NCBI GenBank assembly: GCA_024698045.1
Contig: JAILRS010000039.1
Location: 62,001 to 126,000, forward strand
Direction of reading: 5' to 3'
Source of the DNA: Selenomonadaceae bacterium
GTDB taxonomy: Bacteria > Bacillota > Negativicutes > Selenomonadales > Selenomonadaceae
Length of the DNA: 64,000 nucleotides
This document shows, piece after piece, positions 1 through 8,710 of the stretch (position 1 is its first letter; every line of letters starts with the position of its first letter). The notes below the pieces were generated by a model that was not told the origin of the DNA, made no database searches, and saw only the letters and a program-made list of their open reading frames with translations. The position numbers were made by a program, and so were the translations under genes.

Positions 1-2
1 AA

Positions 3-587
3 TCGACGACACTGCGCACAATTTCAGGACTGTTGAAACCGAAGACGGGCACGATACAATTTCTGGGCAAAGATATCGCAGGAATGCCGGCGCACAAAAT
101 CGTCAGGGAAGGAATATCGCAAGTGCCCGAAGGTCGCCGAATATTCGCGGAAATGACTGTGCAGGAAAATTTAGAGTTGGGCGCATTCATTCGCGATGAT
201 ACCGACGAAATAAAAAAAGACTTTGAAATGGTCTTCCAAAGATTTCCGCGACTCCAAGAAAGACGATTGCAATTGGCAGGAACATTATCGGGCGGCGAAC
301 AACAGATGTTGGCAATGGGTCGCGCGTTAATGAGTCGCCCGAAACTTTTGTTGCTCGATGAACCAAGTATGGGTCTGGCTCCTCTTTTGATTCGCGAAAT
401 TTTTAATATCATAGTCGACATCAATAAGACGGGCACAACAATTTTACTCGTCGAACAAAATGCAAATATGGCGTTGTCGATTGCAAACCGCGCTTATGTT
501 TTGGAGACGGGTAGGATAACAATTTCGGGCGAAGCAAAGAAATTGGCGGCAAGTGAAGATATCCGTAAAGCATATTTGGGCGGCTGA
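3..587 (+). CDS. livF: Branched-chain amino acid ABC transporter ATP-binding protein LivF (5' end outside window)
   Basis: ATPase subunit of a LIV-type high-affinity branched-chain amino acid importer, acting at the cytoplasmic face of the inner membrane. The open frame enters from the window edge: the first codons read STTLRTISGLLKPKTG, which is the end of the Walker A region and the helix after it, so the gene is cut by the window and is not a short TTG-start protein. Further on are the ABC signature LSGGEQQM, the Walker B strand LLLLDEP and the switch histidine region replaced by VEQNANMAL, which is typical of LivF. The C-terminus is complete. The esterase gene follows at once, with its Shine-Dalgarno sequence just after the LivF stop. 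The other liv genes would lie upstream, outside the window. Confidence 0.93.
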   Translation, partial: STTLRTISGLLKPKTGTIQFLGKDIAGMPAHKIVREGISQVPEGRRIFAEMTVQENLELGAFIRDDTDEIKKDFEMVFQRFPRLQERRLQLAGTLSGGEQQMLAMGRALMSRPKLLLLDEPSMGLAPLLIREIFNIIVDINKTGTTILLVEQNANMALSIANRAYVLETGRITISGEAKKLAASEDIRKAYLGG

Positions 588-605
588 TTGTCGAGGAGAT
601 TTGAT

Positions 606-1499
606 ATGATATACGAAAGTAAAATTCTCAACGTGACGATAAGACGCCCGAAAGTTCACTACCTCCCCGATATCGTTTACGCGCAAATTTCCGATTCCAA
701 AAAGACGAATCAACTTTTGCAAGCCGATTTGTTAATACCGGTATCTGCGCAGAAATTGCCCACGGTAATTTTCATAACGGGTGGCGGATTTGTTTCGGCG
801 AACCGCGCAAGATCTCCGCAATTGCGAATGCATTTGGCGGAAAATAATTTTGTCGTGGCAAGTATAAACTATCGTACGGCACCCAATGCAAGATTTCCCG
901 AGCCCGTAGAAGATGTCAAGTCTGCGATTCGTTTCCTTCGGGCAAATGCCGAGCGTTTCGGTGTCGACACGGAAAAAATTTTTGTAATCGGCGACAGTGC
1001 GGGCGGTTACCTTGCGGCGATGGCAGCAGTCACTAGCGGCGCAAATCTTTTCAACAAGGGCGATAATCTCAACATGTCGGATAAAATTTCCGCAGCCGTC
1101 AGTTTGTACGGCGTATCGGATTTGACAAAGATTGCGGAAGATTTTCCCGAAGCCGTTCAGAAATTACACGCGTCCGCCGGTTCCGTCGAATCTCTTTTCG
1201 TAAACGGTGAGACTTCTTTCGGAGGTGATGACGGCGGAATTTCTGCGCATCCCGAAGCATTTGCGCGCGCCAATCCGATTAATTACATCAATAAGAATTC
1301 CGCGCCGATGTTGCTCATGCACGGCACCGCAGATAATATCGTATCTCCTGCGCAGAGTGATTTACTCTTTCAAGCGTTAAAAAATCATGGCGTTGAGGCT
1401 GAAAGATATCTCATTCCCGACGCGAATCACTCCGACGAATATTGGAATCAAACGGAAGTTTTCGATTTAATCACGGAATTTTTCAGACGTTACATTTGA
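606..1499 (+). CDS. Alpha/beta hydrolase, acetyl-esterase-like
   Basis: Predicted cytoplasmic esterase of the alpha/beta hydrolase fold (BD-FAE / Abhydrolase_3 type), about 297 residues. The oxyanion-hole motif is TGGG (residues about 58-61) where HGGG is usual. The nucleophile elbow is GDSAGG (Ser about 131). The acid is probably in HGTADNIV and the base histidine in DANHSDEYW near the C-terminus. No signal peptide is visible. I chose ATG 606 because GGAG lies 7 nt upstream; the frame is open from a TTG at 588 but that has no ribosome site. The gene sits directly behind livF and ahead of a CBS-ACT gene, probably one transcript, but the substrate cannot be inferred. Confidence 0.88.
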   Translation: MIYESKILNVTIRRPKVHYLPDIVYAQISDSKKTNQLLQADLLIPVSAQKLPTVIFITGGGFVSANRARSPQLRMHLAENNFVVASINYRTAPNARFPEPVEDVKSAIRFLRANAERFGVDTEKIFVIGDSAGGYLAAMAAVTSGANLFNKGDNLNMSDKISAAVSLYGVSDLTKIAEDFPEAVQKLHASAGSVESLFVNGETSFGGDDGGISAHPEAFARANPINYINKNSAPMLLMHGTADNIVSPAQSDLLFQALKNHGVEAERYLIPDANHSDEYWNQTEVFDLITEFFRRYI

Positions 1500-1518
1500 T
1501 TGACGGGAGGAATAAAAA

Positions 1519-2169
1519 ATGTTTGTGGCATCGAGAATGACAAAACATCCTGTATCGGTAACGAGTGACACGACAATCCAACAGGCAGATCGTTTGATGA
1601 AGAAAAATAAATTTCACAGAATGATAGTTGTAGACGACGGAAAACTTGTCGGCTACTTCAGCGATCGCGATATAATGCGCGTGGCGCCCAGTCCTGCGAC
1701 TACGTTATCCAAATTTGAAATTCGTTCGTTGCTTGATAAAATTTCCGTGCGCGATATCATGCACAGTAAAGTTATTACGGTCAACGAAGACGCGACGATT
1801 GAAGAAGCCGCGTTGATTATGTACAACAATAAAGTCGGCGGTCTGCCCGTAATTTCCGATGTCGGTACGGTTGTCGGCATTATTACCGCCACGGATATTT
1901 TGAAGACTTTCATTGAAGTTATGGGGCTGCCCGGCGGCAAAACGCGCTTGACTTTGGAAGTTGATAACAAGGTCGGTGTCATGGCTGATATCACTAAAAT
2001 TTTCGCGGACAACGGAATAAATATCGACAGCTTTATCACGTGCCGCCAAAGTGACAGCCGCTATGATTTGGTTATTCGTCTCGACGATAATGCCAAAGGT
2101 TTTGATACCGTCATGAAAATTCTTGAAGAACGCGGTTACAAAATTATTCATACGGTTAAAATCGGTTAA
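1519..2169 (+). CDS. CBS-domain pair plus ACT domain protein (AcuB-like)
   Basis: Small cytoplasmic regulatory protein of 216 residues. Two CBS repeats (about 5-60 and 75-135, with DRDIMR and ITATDIL at the ends of the repeats) form an adenine-nucleotide-binding Bateman module. An ACT-like domain follows (about 140-215, starting LTLEVDNKVGVMADITKIFAD), usually an amino-acid sensor. This order is that of the AcuB family of Firmicutes. There is no catalytic domain, so it presumably acts on a partner. GGGAGG lies 8 nt before the ATG. Its place behind livF and ahead of an amino-acid-type binding protein suggests a link to amino acid metabolism; that link is inference. Confidence 0.88.
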   Translation: MFVASRMTKHPVSVTSDTTIQQADRLMKKNKFHRMIVVDDGKLVGYFSDRDIMRVAPSPATTLSKFEIRSLLDKISVRDIMHSKVITVNEDATIEEAALIMYNNKVGGLPVISDVGTVVGIITATDILKTFIEVMGLPGGKTRLTLEVDNKVGVMADITKIFADNGINIDSFITCRQSDSRYDLVIRLDDNAKGFDTVMKILEERGYKIIHTVKIG

Positions 2170-2194
2170 ACAAAAGTTTTTCGGAGGTTTCAAC

Positions 2195-3055
2195 ATGAAG
2201 AAAAAATTTATTGCGGTCTTGTCAGCTTGCGCATTGATGATAATGACGTTGACGGGCTGCGGCGGTGAAGACGACACGGATAAAACCGATAACGGCAAAG
2301 AAAAACTTACAATCGGTACGCTGACATATCTTAACGCAAGCGAAGAACGTTACAACGAAATTATGGAGAAATTAGAAAAAAGTTATCGTCCCTCCAAAGC
2401 AAATATCAGCGTGAATTACAAATACTTTGACAGCAGCAAAGATTTATTGTTGGCGTTGAACAGCAATCAAGTTGATTATGTCAGTGCCTACGAAAGTGTA
2501 GCCAACTATCTTATTGATACTAACAAAGATTTGGAAATTTTAAAGAGTGAACGCAACTTGAGTGACGATTTTTGTTTTGCGTTCCGCAAGGGCGATACCG
2601 TATTGCAAAGAAGTTTTAACAAGGCAATCAAAGGCATGTTTGATGACGGGAAATTAGGGGAATTATCCAAGAAATATATTTTGGATTTGAAAGACGGTAA
2701 AGAGCCGCCGAAAATCGATATTGAAAAAATTCCCGATGCGGATACGATAAAAGTAGCGGTCACGGGTGATTTGCCGCCCATGGATTATATTAAGGCGGAC
2801 GGACAAGCGGCAGGATTCAACACGGCGATTTTGGCGGAAATATCCAAACGAATAGGCAAGAATATCGAAATCGTTTCGGTTGACAGTGCGGCACGTGCCT
2901 CTATCCTCACATCCGGTGGCGCAGACGTTATCTTTTGGGTGAGTGTGCCCAAAGACAGTACGCTTATCCCGCCGGGCATCGACACACCCGAAGGAGTTAT
3001 TTTATCGGATCCGTACTACAGCGATACTATTATTCACGTAGCAAAGAAGAATTGA
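2195..3055 (+). CDS. Solute-binding lipoprotein with one and a half SBP_bac_3-like domains
   Basis: Exported lipoprotein of about 286 residues. The lipobox ends LTGCGG (Cys about 21) after a lysine-rich signal peptide. ATG 2195 has GGAGG about 7 nt upstream; the longer open frame upstream overlaps the CBS-ACT gene and is unlikely. Residues about 37-180 read as a compact type-2 periplasmic binding domain that ends with the family's typical tail (FRKGDTVLQRSFNKAI). A second amino-terminal lobe then starts (IKVAVTGDLPPMDY ... AGFNTAILAEISKRIG ... SDPYYSDTIIHVAKKN) and the protein stops where the hinge to lobe two would be. No permease or ATPase lies beside it. It may sense or deliver an amino acid. 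Ligand unknown. Confidence 0.8.
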   Translation: MKKKFIAVLSACALMIMTLTGCGGEDDTDKTDNGKEKLTIGTLTYLNASEERYNEIMEKLEKSYRPSKANISVNYKYFDSSKDLLLALNSNQVDYVSAYESVANYLIDTNKDLEILKSERNLSDDFCFAFRKGDTVLQRSFNKAIKGMFDDGKLGELSKKYILDLKDGKEPPKIDIEKIPDADTIKVAVTGDLPPMDYIKADGQAAGFNTAILAEISKRIGKNIEIVSVDSAARASILTSGGADVIFWVSVPKDSTLIPPGIDTPEGVILSDPYYSDTIIHVAKKN

Positions 3056-3109
3056 CGACCTGCGACAATTCGGCAGGAAAAAATTTACACTCTTAAAGGG
3101 ATGATTAAT

Positions 3110-4306
3110 TTGACGGAAGAAAAAATTTTTGAACGCGACAACAGTAATTATCTACCCGTATTCAATCGCTACAAAATCGTATTGGACAGAGGCGAAGGCG
3201 TTTATCTTTACGACATCAACGGCAAAAAGTACATTGATTTTCTCGGCGGTATTGCCGTCAATGTTCTCGGGCATAATTACGCTCCTCTGGTTGATGTTAT
3301 TTCAAAACAGGCGGCGAAATTAATTCACGTCAGCAATTTGTATTACACGCAACCGCAAGCAGATGCCGCCGCAAAATTGGTCAAGCTCAGCGGATTGGAT
3401 AGGGCTTTCTTTGGCAATTCGGGCGCGGAAGCCAATGAAGGAGCACTCAAAATCGCCCGTAAATACGCAAAGAAATTTTCACCCGATAAGACGCAGATTA
3501 TAACGGCATGGGATAGTTTTCACGGGCGTACGCTTGCCACATTGACTGCCACTGGTCAACCGAAATATCACAAAGGTTTCGAGCCGCTCCCCGCGGATTT
3601 CGATTACGTTCACTATAACGACGCCGAAGAACTTGCCGCAAAGATGTCGGATAAAACCTGCGCAGTGATGTTGGAAACGATTCAGGGCGAAGGCGGTGTT
3701 TATCCGCCCAAAGACGATTATCTTAAAAAAGTCCGTGAACTCTGCGACAAACATAATGCGCTGTTGATTTTCGATGAAATTCAATCGGGCATGGGACGCA
3801 GCGGAAAATTTTTCGCCTATGAAAAGTACGGCGTCAAACCGGATATTGTCACATTAGCAAAGGGGTTGGCGGGTGGCGTCCCGATTGGCGCGTTCTGTGT
3901 CACCGAGGAAGTTGCGCAAGCCTTTCACGCAGGAGATCACGGCACAACCTTCGGCGGCAATCCTCTGGCTTGTGCGGCGGCTAATGTCGTGCTTGATACC
4001 ATACCCGATGAAAAATTTTTGGCTCACGTCGAGGAAGTCGGAACGTACTTTAAAAATCGCCTGATTGATTTGCAGAAGAAATATCCGAATCAAATCGGCG
4101 AAATCCGCGGCGAGGGTTTAATCTTGGGCGCACAATTAAGCAAACCGAAGCGCACGGGCGTCGAAATTGTCAACGAATGCATGAAACGCGGCGCGATAAT
4201 CAATTGTACCGTTGGAACTGTCTTACGCTTCCTGCCGCCGTTGATTATCACAAATGAACATGTCGACGAAGTTGTTGACATTTTGGATTCGGTTTTAGGC
4301 GAATAA
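3110..4306 (+). CDS. argD: Acetylornithine aminotransferase ArgD
   Basis: PLP-dependent class III aminotransferase converting N-acetylglutamate semialdehyde to N-acetylornithine in arginine synthesis; about 398 residues, the usual length. Visible family motifs are GNSGAEANEGALK (phosphate and cofactor site), HGRTLATLTATGQ, the aspartate strand LLIFDEIQSGMGR, and the Schiff-base lysine in TLAKGLAGGVPIGA. The start is taken as TTG 3110 because AAAGGGA is about 8 nt upstream; an ATG at 3101 overlaps that site and is too close to it. argF follows 28 nt after the stop, so the two arginine genes are one unit. Confidence 0.95.
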   Translation: MTEEKIFERDNSNYLPVFNRYKIVLDRGEGVYLYDINGKKYIDFLGGIAVNVLGHNYAPLVDVISKQAAKLIHVSNLYYTQPQADAAAKLVKLSGLDRAFFGNSGAEANEGALKIARKYAKKFSPDKTQIITAWDSFHGRTLATLTATGQPKYHKGFEPLPADFDYVHYNDAEELAAKMSDKTCAVMLETIQGEGGVYPPKDDYLKKVRELCDKHNALLIFDEIQSGMGRSGKFFAYEKYGVKPDIVTLAKGLAGGVPIGAFCVTEEVAQAFHAGDHGTTFGGNPLACAAANVVLDTIPDEKFLAHVEEVGTYFKNRLIDLQKKYPNQIGEIRGEGLILGAQLSKPKRTGVEIVNECMKRGAIINCTVGTVLRFLPPLIITNEHVDEVVDILDSVLGE

Positions 4307-4334
4307 ATTTTCAAGATAAACGGGAGTGATGATT

Positions 4335-5264
4335 TTGTTAAACGGTAAAGATTTATTGTCGATTCACGATTTGAGCACGGACGAAGTGCAGGAAATTATC
4401 GAATGCGCGGAAAGATTGAAGGTCATGCAAAAATCGGGCGTGGAGCATAAAATTTTAGCGGGCAAAACGTTGGGCATGATTTTTGAAAAATCTTCGACTC
4501 GTACGCGCGTATCGTTTGAAGTCGGCATTTTCCAATTGGGCGGCACAGGTTTATTCCTGTCGAGCAAAGATTTGCAATTAGGTCGCGGCGAACCGATTAA
4601 GGATACGGCAAGAGTTTTGTCGCGCTATCTCGATGGAATTATGATTCGCACGTTTGAACATTCCAAAGTTGAGGAGCTTGCCAAATACGCCGATATTCCC
4701 GTCATCAACGGCTTGACCGATTTACTGCACCCCTGCCAAGTCTTGACTGATTTGTTGACGATTCGCGAGCATAAGGGCAAAAATTTCCGCGCATTGAAAA
4801 TGGCTTACGTCGGTGACGGTAACAACATGACTAATTCGTATCTCTACGGCGCGGCGAAAGTCGGAATGACTTTGGCTGTCGCTACGCCCGAAAATTACAA
4901 GCCCGATGCAAAAGTTTACGAAAATGCTTTGACGGATGCCGAGGAGACGGGTGCGAAGTTGAGTTGGACTCAAGATCCTTTCGAGGCTGTTCGCGATGCC
5001 GATATCGTCGTAACCGATACTTGGGCAAGTATGGGACAGGAAGCCGAACACGATGCACGCAAGAAAATTTTCGCGCCGTATCAAGTCAACAAAAAACTTT
5101 TGGCGAATGCCGGCAAAAATGCAATCGTTATGCATTGCTTACCGGCTTATCGCGGCGAAGAAATTACCGAGGACGTATTTGAGGACAACGCTCATGTTAT
5201 TTTCGACGAGGCGGAAAATCGTCTACATACACAGAAAGCAATCATGGCTTTGACTATGGCTTAA
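4335..5264 (+). CDS. argF: Ornithine carbamoyltransferase ArgF
   Basis: Cytosolic transferase joining carbamoyl phosphate and ornithine to give citrulline, about 309 residues. Carbamoyl-phosphate motif EKSSTRTRVSFE (STRTR), HPCQVLTD, the ornithine-binding DTWASMGQE loop and the active-site cysteine in MHCLPAYRGEE are all present. TTG 4335 (protein begins MLNGKDLLSIHDL) has GGGAG 8 nt upstream, whereas ATG 4329 is only 2 nt from it; the family normally begins near this point. It is the second gene of an argD-argF unit and is followed by a strong hairpin terminator. Confidence 0.95.
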   Translation: MLNGKDLLSIHDLSTDEVQEIIECAERLKVMQKSGVEHKILAGKTLGMIFEKSSTRTRVSFEVGIFQLGGTGLFLSSKDLQLGRGEPIKDTARVLSRYLDGIMIRTFEHSKVEELAKYADIPVINGLTDLLHPCQVLTDLLTIREHKGKNFRALKMAYVGDGNNMTNSYLYGAAKVGMTLAVATPENYKPDAKVYENALTDAEETGAKLSWTQDPFEAVRDADIVVTDTWASMGQEAEHDARKKIFAPYQVNKKLLANAGKNAIVMHCLPAYRGEEITEDVFEDNAHVIFDEAENRLHTQKAIMALTMA

Positions 5265-5290
5265 TCGTCAACCTTCGCAAAAAAAAATTA

Positions 5291-5322
5291 CCCTGCCGAA
5301 ATTAATCGACGGGGATTTTTTT
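5291..5322. terminator. Bidirectional rho-independent terminator between argF and the FlgT-N-like gene
   Basis: CCCTGCCGA pairs with TCGACGGGG around an AATTAA loop (one mismatch, one G-T pair). A T-run follows on the plus strand and an A-run precedes it, so it can serve both argF and the convergent gene at 5335. Confidence 0.8.
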
Positions 5323-5334
5323 GCGGAAAATTTT

Positions 5335-6426
5335 TTATCTGACGTAAATTGTCAATGTGTTGTAAGCAATCGATTGCAAAGTCAAGTCAAGCGAAGTGCT
5401 TGCATTTAATTCGTTAAACAGCGTTTGAGGAGATCCGCCGTAGTGCATTGTGAAAACAGCGCGCCCGTTTTCGTAACTCGACAGGTTGAGATTTTTGACG
5501 TGACTTATACCGCCGAGAGCACTTTGAACGGCATTTACTTTGGAGAAATCGGGAGCAAGGACGACAACTTCAACACCTTGACGGCTGGTGTACATTCCCG
5601 TTATCTGCTGTACCAAATAATTCCCCATACTTTCGCCGGCCTTCGCCAATGCTTTTTTGGAGGCAATCGCCTGAGAATTATCGTAGGAAGATCCGTACAT
5701 ACCGTCCGCCGCGATTATTTGTCCCGTACGTACGATAAACATTTTTGCTTCCACGCGCGCACGACATGCCTGCATATTTGTCCTCTGATGTCCCGGCAGA
5801 TAATTGCCGACATCACCGACACCCTCACTGAAACCTTCGCCGACAATCATTATATCGGCTCCGAAGGCTTGTGCGGCTTGACGCATCTGCGCGGCATTCA
5901 TACTCATCGGTTTTTGATAATTTAAACCCGTGCCGACTTCAACCACATTTGAAAATCCTGCATTAATCAGGGCTTTGACGATAGCCGTTTCGCCCGCGGG
6001 ATCCGGTACGCGATATTGAATGTGATGTTCGGGCACGTAAACCGCAATTTTCGGATTGCGAAGTTGTACGTTGATAATGCCCAGCCGCGTCAATTCGCCC
6101 ATCAATTTTGAATTGGGAGTATCGTCGACGACAGCATTAATTGTTACGCGCCAACCGTTGGGAGTTTGTTCTCTGTTCGTGACTCTGTATTCGTTAACGA
6201 AACCGCGCGATTGCGTATAAATGTTGTCGCTTATTACCATACTGTTTTCTACCAGCGTTTGCGAATCGACTAGAATGCCGACGGTATTTTCTACGGCATT
6301 GCGCAGCGCATCATTTTCGGCTTCGGCAGGAGTTGCGCCCATGCCCGTCACTGTCACTTCCTTAGCAAACACCGACGAACAGATTAACATTATCGCCGCG
6401 AAAATTATTACCGCTAATTTTCTCAT
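5335..6426 (-). CDS. Secreted FlgT-N-domain protein with TolB-like middle domain
   Basis: Exported protein of 363 residues with a cleavable signal peptide (hydrophobic 3-20, cut near VFA-KE). Residues about 22-105 match the FlgT N-terminal domain pattern (VTVTGMGATPAEAENDAL ... DDT). A middle region (about 115-270) has the TolB/CsgG-like look of a nucleotide-free alpha/beta domain. A C-terminal region of about 85 residues looks like a small alpha/beta unit. FlgT is a flagellar H-ring protein, but no flagellar gene is nearby, so a different envelope role is more likely. It follows the CsgG-like gene with a 4 nt gap, clearly one operon. A paralogue of the same layout lies at 52196-53218. Confidence 0.75.
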   Translation of the reverse strand: MRKLAVIIFAAIMLICSSVFAKEVTVTGMGATPAEAENDALRNAVENTVGILVDSQTLVENSMVISDNIYTQSRGFVNEYRVTNREQTPNGWRVTINAVVDDTPNSKLMGELTRLGIINVQLRNPKIAVYVPEHHIQYRVPDPAGETAIVKALINAGFSNVVEVGTGLNYQKPMSMNAAQMRQAAQAFGADIMIVGEGFSEGVGDVGNYLPGHQRTNMQACRARVEAKMFIVRTGQIIAADGMYGSSYDNSQAIASKKALAKAGESMGNYLVQQITGMYTSRQGVEVVVLAPDFSKVNAVQSALGGISHVKNLNLSSYENGRAVFTMHYGGSPQTLFNELNASTSLDLTLQSIAYNTLTIYVR

Positions 6427-6430
6427 GGTG

Positions 6431-7297
6431 TCACCTCTTCACGACATCGCCCTTACGAATATCTTTGCCCTTATCAATCTTACAAACCGAATAATCGGAA
6501 AAAACTTCGACGACTTTGATTTTGCCAATGTCCTGATGTTTCATTCCTACGATTTTGCCGTTGACAACTATCGGCGAAGATTCGCGTACGACTTCCAATT
6601 TTTCACCGGGACGCAGACCGCTTTCTGAGCCGCGATCTATGTAAATATCTGCGCCGGAAATTTCGGCGATACGGGCGCGGAACGGATTGAGATTGTCAAG
6701 TTGTTTGGTAAAATTTTCCGCTGCCTCCTTGCATGCGCTGTTAAATGCCGACTCTACACTTGAGCCGCTCTTTACTCCCGAAATCATTCCTGCCGTAATA
6801 ATTTCGCCGCTCGTATTGTCCACCAAACGAAATTCAAATTCTACTTTAGACTTGAATTTGTTAACGAAGGGATCCGCCATGCCCGTGATATTTCCCAAAT
6901 TGAATATCTGCCCGATTTGTTTGATAGCGTTCGCCGTTGGATTATTTTCGACGACGACCATTGTGATTTTGCCAATCATGGAATAATCTGCGCCGCTCAA
7001 TTTCCCCAGCTCAACCGCTTTGCTCGGATCCACCGTTATATTCTGAAATCCCTGTTCGCGCAAAATCGTCCCCATCTGCGTACGTTCGACGACGGTGTAC
7101 ATTCCGCTTGAATGGAGTGCTACGGTTAATTGTTCGGTAACTACTGCGGGTATTCTTGGGTCATTTCGTCCCGAGGCATTTTCAAACGGCATGACCGCAA
7201 CAACTTTTTTCGCCGCCTCGCACATATTCATCGAAGAAATTATCAGCACGGCACACATCACGGTTAAAAATTTTTTGAAAAATTTTTCCGTCATCAT
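6431..7297 (-). CDS. CsgG/HfaB-like secreted protein with FlgT-C-like tail
   Basis: Predicted periplasmic or outer-membrane-associated protein of about 288 residues, with an N-terminal signal sequence (hydrophobic 8-25, ending MCEA-AKK). Residues about 28-215 are of the CsgG/LpoB fold: VVAVMPFENASGRNDPRIPA, then YTVVERTQMGTILREQGFQ and GADYSMIGKITM. The last 75 residues (ARIAEISGADIYIDRGSESG ... KGDVVKR) resemble the FlgT C-terminal beta domain. No lipobox cysteine is placed as in true CsgG; the Cys in MNMCEAA is close to the cleavage site and a lipoprotein cannot be excluded. ATG 7297 has AAGGAGG 6 nt upstream. It is the first gene of a two-gene operon. Confidence 0.78.
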   Translation of the reverse strand: MMTEKFFKKFLTVMCAVLIISSMNMCEAAKKVVAVMPFENASGRNDPRIPAVVTEQLTVALHSSGMYTVVERTQMGTILREQGFQNITVDPSKAVELGKLSGADYSMIGKITMVVVENNPTANAIKQIGQIFNLGNITGMADPFVNKFKSKVEFEFRLVDNTSGEIITAGMISGVKSGSSVESAFNSACKEAAENFTKQLDNLNPFRARIAEISGADIYIDRGSESGLRPGEKLEVVRESSPIVVNGKIVGMKHQDIGKIKVVEVFSDYSVCKIDKGKDIRKGDVVKR

Positions 7298-7489
7298 TCT
7301 CTTCCTCCTTGGCACTTTTCTTAAGCTTATCAACGCCACATTAATTTTTGTTGTGACAATTCCGATTTACAAAAAAATTTTTCTGCGCAGAATTGCCGAC
7401 ATCTATATCAAAATAATTTTAGACGATAACTTCGTTTGACGCAAGTTTTTTACCAAATAAAAAAATAATTTTCTCGGTGATTGTCTGCA

Positions 7490-7526
7490 AAATAAAATCC
7501 CCGACTACTTTTAATCGTCGAGGATT
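7490..7526 (-). terminator. Terminator of the TAXI binding protein gene
   Basis: On the minus strand a 10-bp stem AATCCTCGAC / GTCGGGGATT with an 11-nt loop is followed by TTATTTT, 29 nt past the stop codon. The rest of 7298-7489 holds no gene I can support; it includes one CTGCGCAG palindrome at 7383. Confidence 0.8.
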
Positions 7527-7554
7527 ATTTATTGTTCGGATTCGTTGTCAAAGA

Positions 7555-8514
7555 TTATTTGAGAACTTTGGTTGCGCCTTCGTTCATCTTCATGAAATCC
7601 ATGCCGTTGAGTGCATTTTCTTTGGTGATGTTTTTACCTGCGGAGTGAGAAGCGGCAATTTTGTCTACGTTATCAAAAATAGCTTTGGTAAGTTTTTCAC
7701 CGAGTGCCGCGTCGATTTTGTCGTTGGCAACGAGGATAGCTTTGACGCTTACGGTTTTAACTTCTTCGTTGAAATCCTGATAGACACCTGCGGGAATTGT
7801 TGTTGGTGTGTAGAACGGATATTTTTCGGAAAGAATTTTAACTTGTTCGTCGCCTACGGGCAGGATACGAATTTTATTTTGCGAAGCTATATCCTGAACG
7901 GAGGAAGTCGGATAACCTGCGGTGACGAAAGCCGCGTCGACTGTACCATCTTTGATTGCGTAAGAGCCTTCGGAGAAGGAAAGGAATTGCTCTTCGACAT
8001 CATCGTAGGTGATGCCGTAAGCCTCAAGGATTTGACGTGCATTTGCTTCCGCACCCGAACCTGCAGCGCCTACCGCAACGCGTTTACCTTTCAAACCGGA
8101 AATATCTTTGATGCCGGAAGATTCAAGAACGATGAATTGGCAAGTTTCGGGGTAGAGCGACGCGATGCCGAAAATATTCTCGACTTTGCCGCTGTCTTTG
8201 AACATCTCTTGCCCGTTGACGGCGTAATAGGTTATATCATTCTGTACGATAGCTAATTCGACTTGCTTATCTTTAAGCATGTTGATGTTGGCAACGGACG
8301 CGCCTGTGGATTGAGCACTTGCGTTCATGCCGTTTTTGTTAAGAATTTCGGCGATTGCTCCGCCAATAGGATAATAAGTGCCTGCCGTGCCGCCCGTGGC
8401 AATGTTAATAAATTGTTCTTTGTCTGCGCCGCCGCCGCAACCTGTCACTCCTACTGCTAGTGCAAGAGCACAAACTGCGGTAACTACCTTCTTAAAAATC
8501 TTTGGCAGTTTCAT
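7555..8514 (-). CDS. TAXI-family TRAP transporter solute-binding lipoprotein
   Basis: Extracytoplasmic binding protein of the TAXI type, used by TRAP transporters to capture glutamate or other carboxylates; 319 residues. The lipobox is GVTGCGGG (Cys about 25). Diagnostic stretches are INIATGGTAGTYYPIGGAIA, STGASVANINMLKDKQVELA and GLKGKRVAVGAAGSGAEANA. The start is ATG 8514 with AGGAG 11 nt upstream; the open frame extends further but has no signal peptide there. No TRAP membrane subunit (DctQ/M fusion) lies beside it in this window, so the partner must be encoded elsewhere. It has its own promoter and terminator. Confidence 0.92.
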   Translation of the reverse strand: MKLPKIFKKVVTAVCALALAVGVTGCGGGADKEQFINIATGGTAGTYYPIGGAIAEILNKNGMNASAQSTGASVANINMLKDKQVELAIVQNDITYYAVNGQEMFKDSGKVENIFGIASLYPETCQFIVLESSGIKDISGLKGKRVAVGAAGSGAEANARQILEAYGITYDDVEEQFLSFSEGSYAIKDGTVDAAFVTAGYPTSSVQDIASQNKIRILPVGDEQVKILSEKYPFYTPTTIPAGVYQDFNEEVKTVSVKAILVANDKIDAALGEKLTKAIFDNVDKIAASHSAGKNITKENALNGMDFMKMNEGATKVLK

Positions 8515-8562
8515 TTTGATACACTCTCCTCTCGGTTGATTGGGAACATTATTTTTGGTTGC

Positions 8563-8591
8563 ATTATACACAATTTTTATCGGTGCTACAA
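8563..8591 (-). promoter_or_regulatory. Promoter of the TAXI binding protein gene
   Basis: Minus-strand -10 TATAAT (8563-8568) with a weak -35 TTGTAG (8586-8591) at 17 nt spacing, about 50 nt before the start codon. Confidence 0.55.
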
Positions 8592-8710
8592 GCTTAATCG
8601 ACAATATTCTAAAATTTTCTGTCATACTCCTTGAAAGTATTTCCGCAATGAAATAAAATCTTACCGTGCATTAACTTTGTATGAATACAATTTCGCCGAG
8701 GTGATTGATC

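Noticed and set aside
1705-2298. Long antisense open frame (197 codons) opposite the CBS-ACT gene
   Set aside because: It mirrors a well-conserved gene, has no ribosome site or family motif, and reads like low-complexity translation of the complement. Similar long antisense frames across the window (for example 10804-11157, 4722-5135, 7477-8256) were left out for the same reason.
3060-3085. Hairpin CCTGC/GCAGG between the binding protein gene and argD
   Set aside because: Short stem followed by A residues and not by T residues on the plus strand, so not supported as a terminator.
5335-6426. Calling this a flagellar assembly gene
   Set aside because: Only the N-terminal domain type is shared with FlgT; no flagellar gene is in the window and the middle and end differ.
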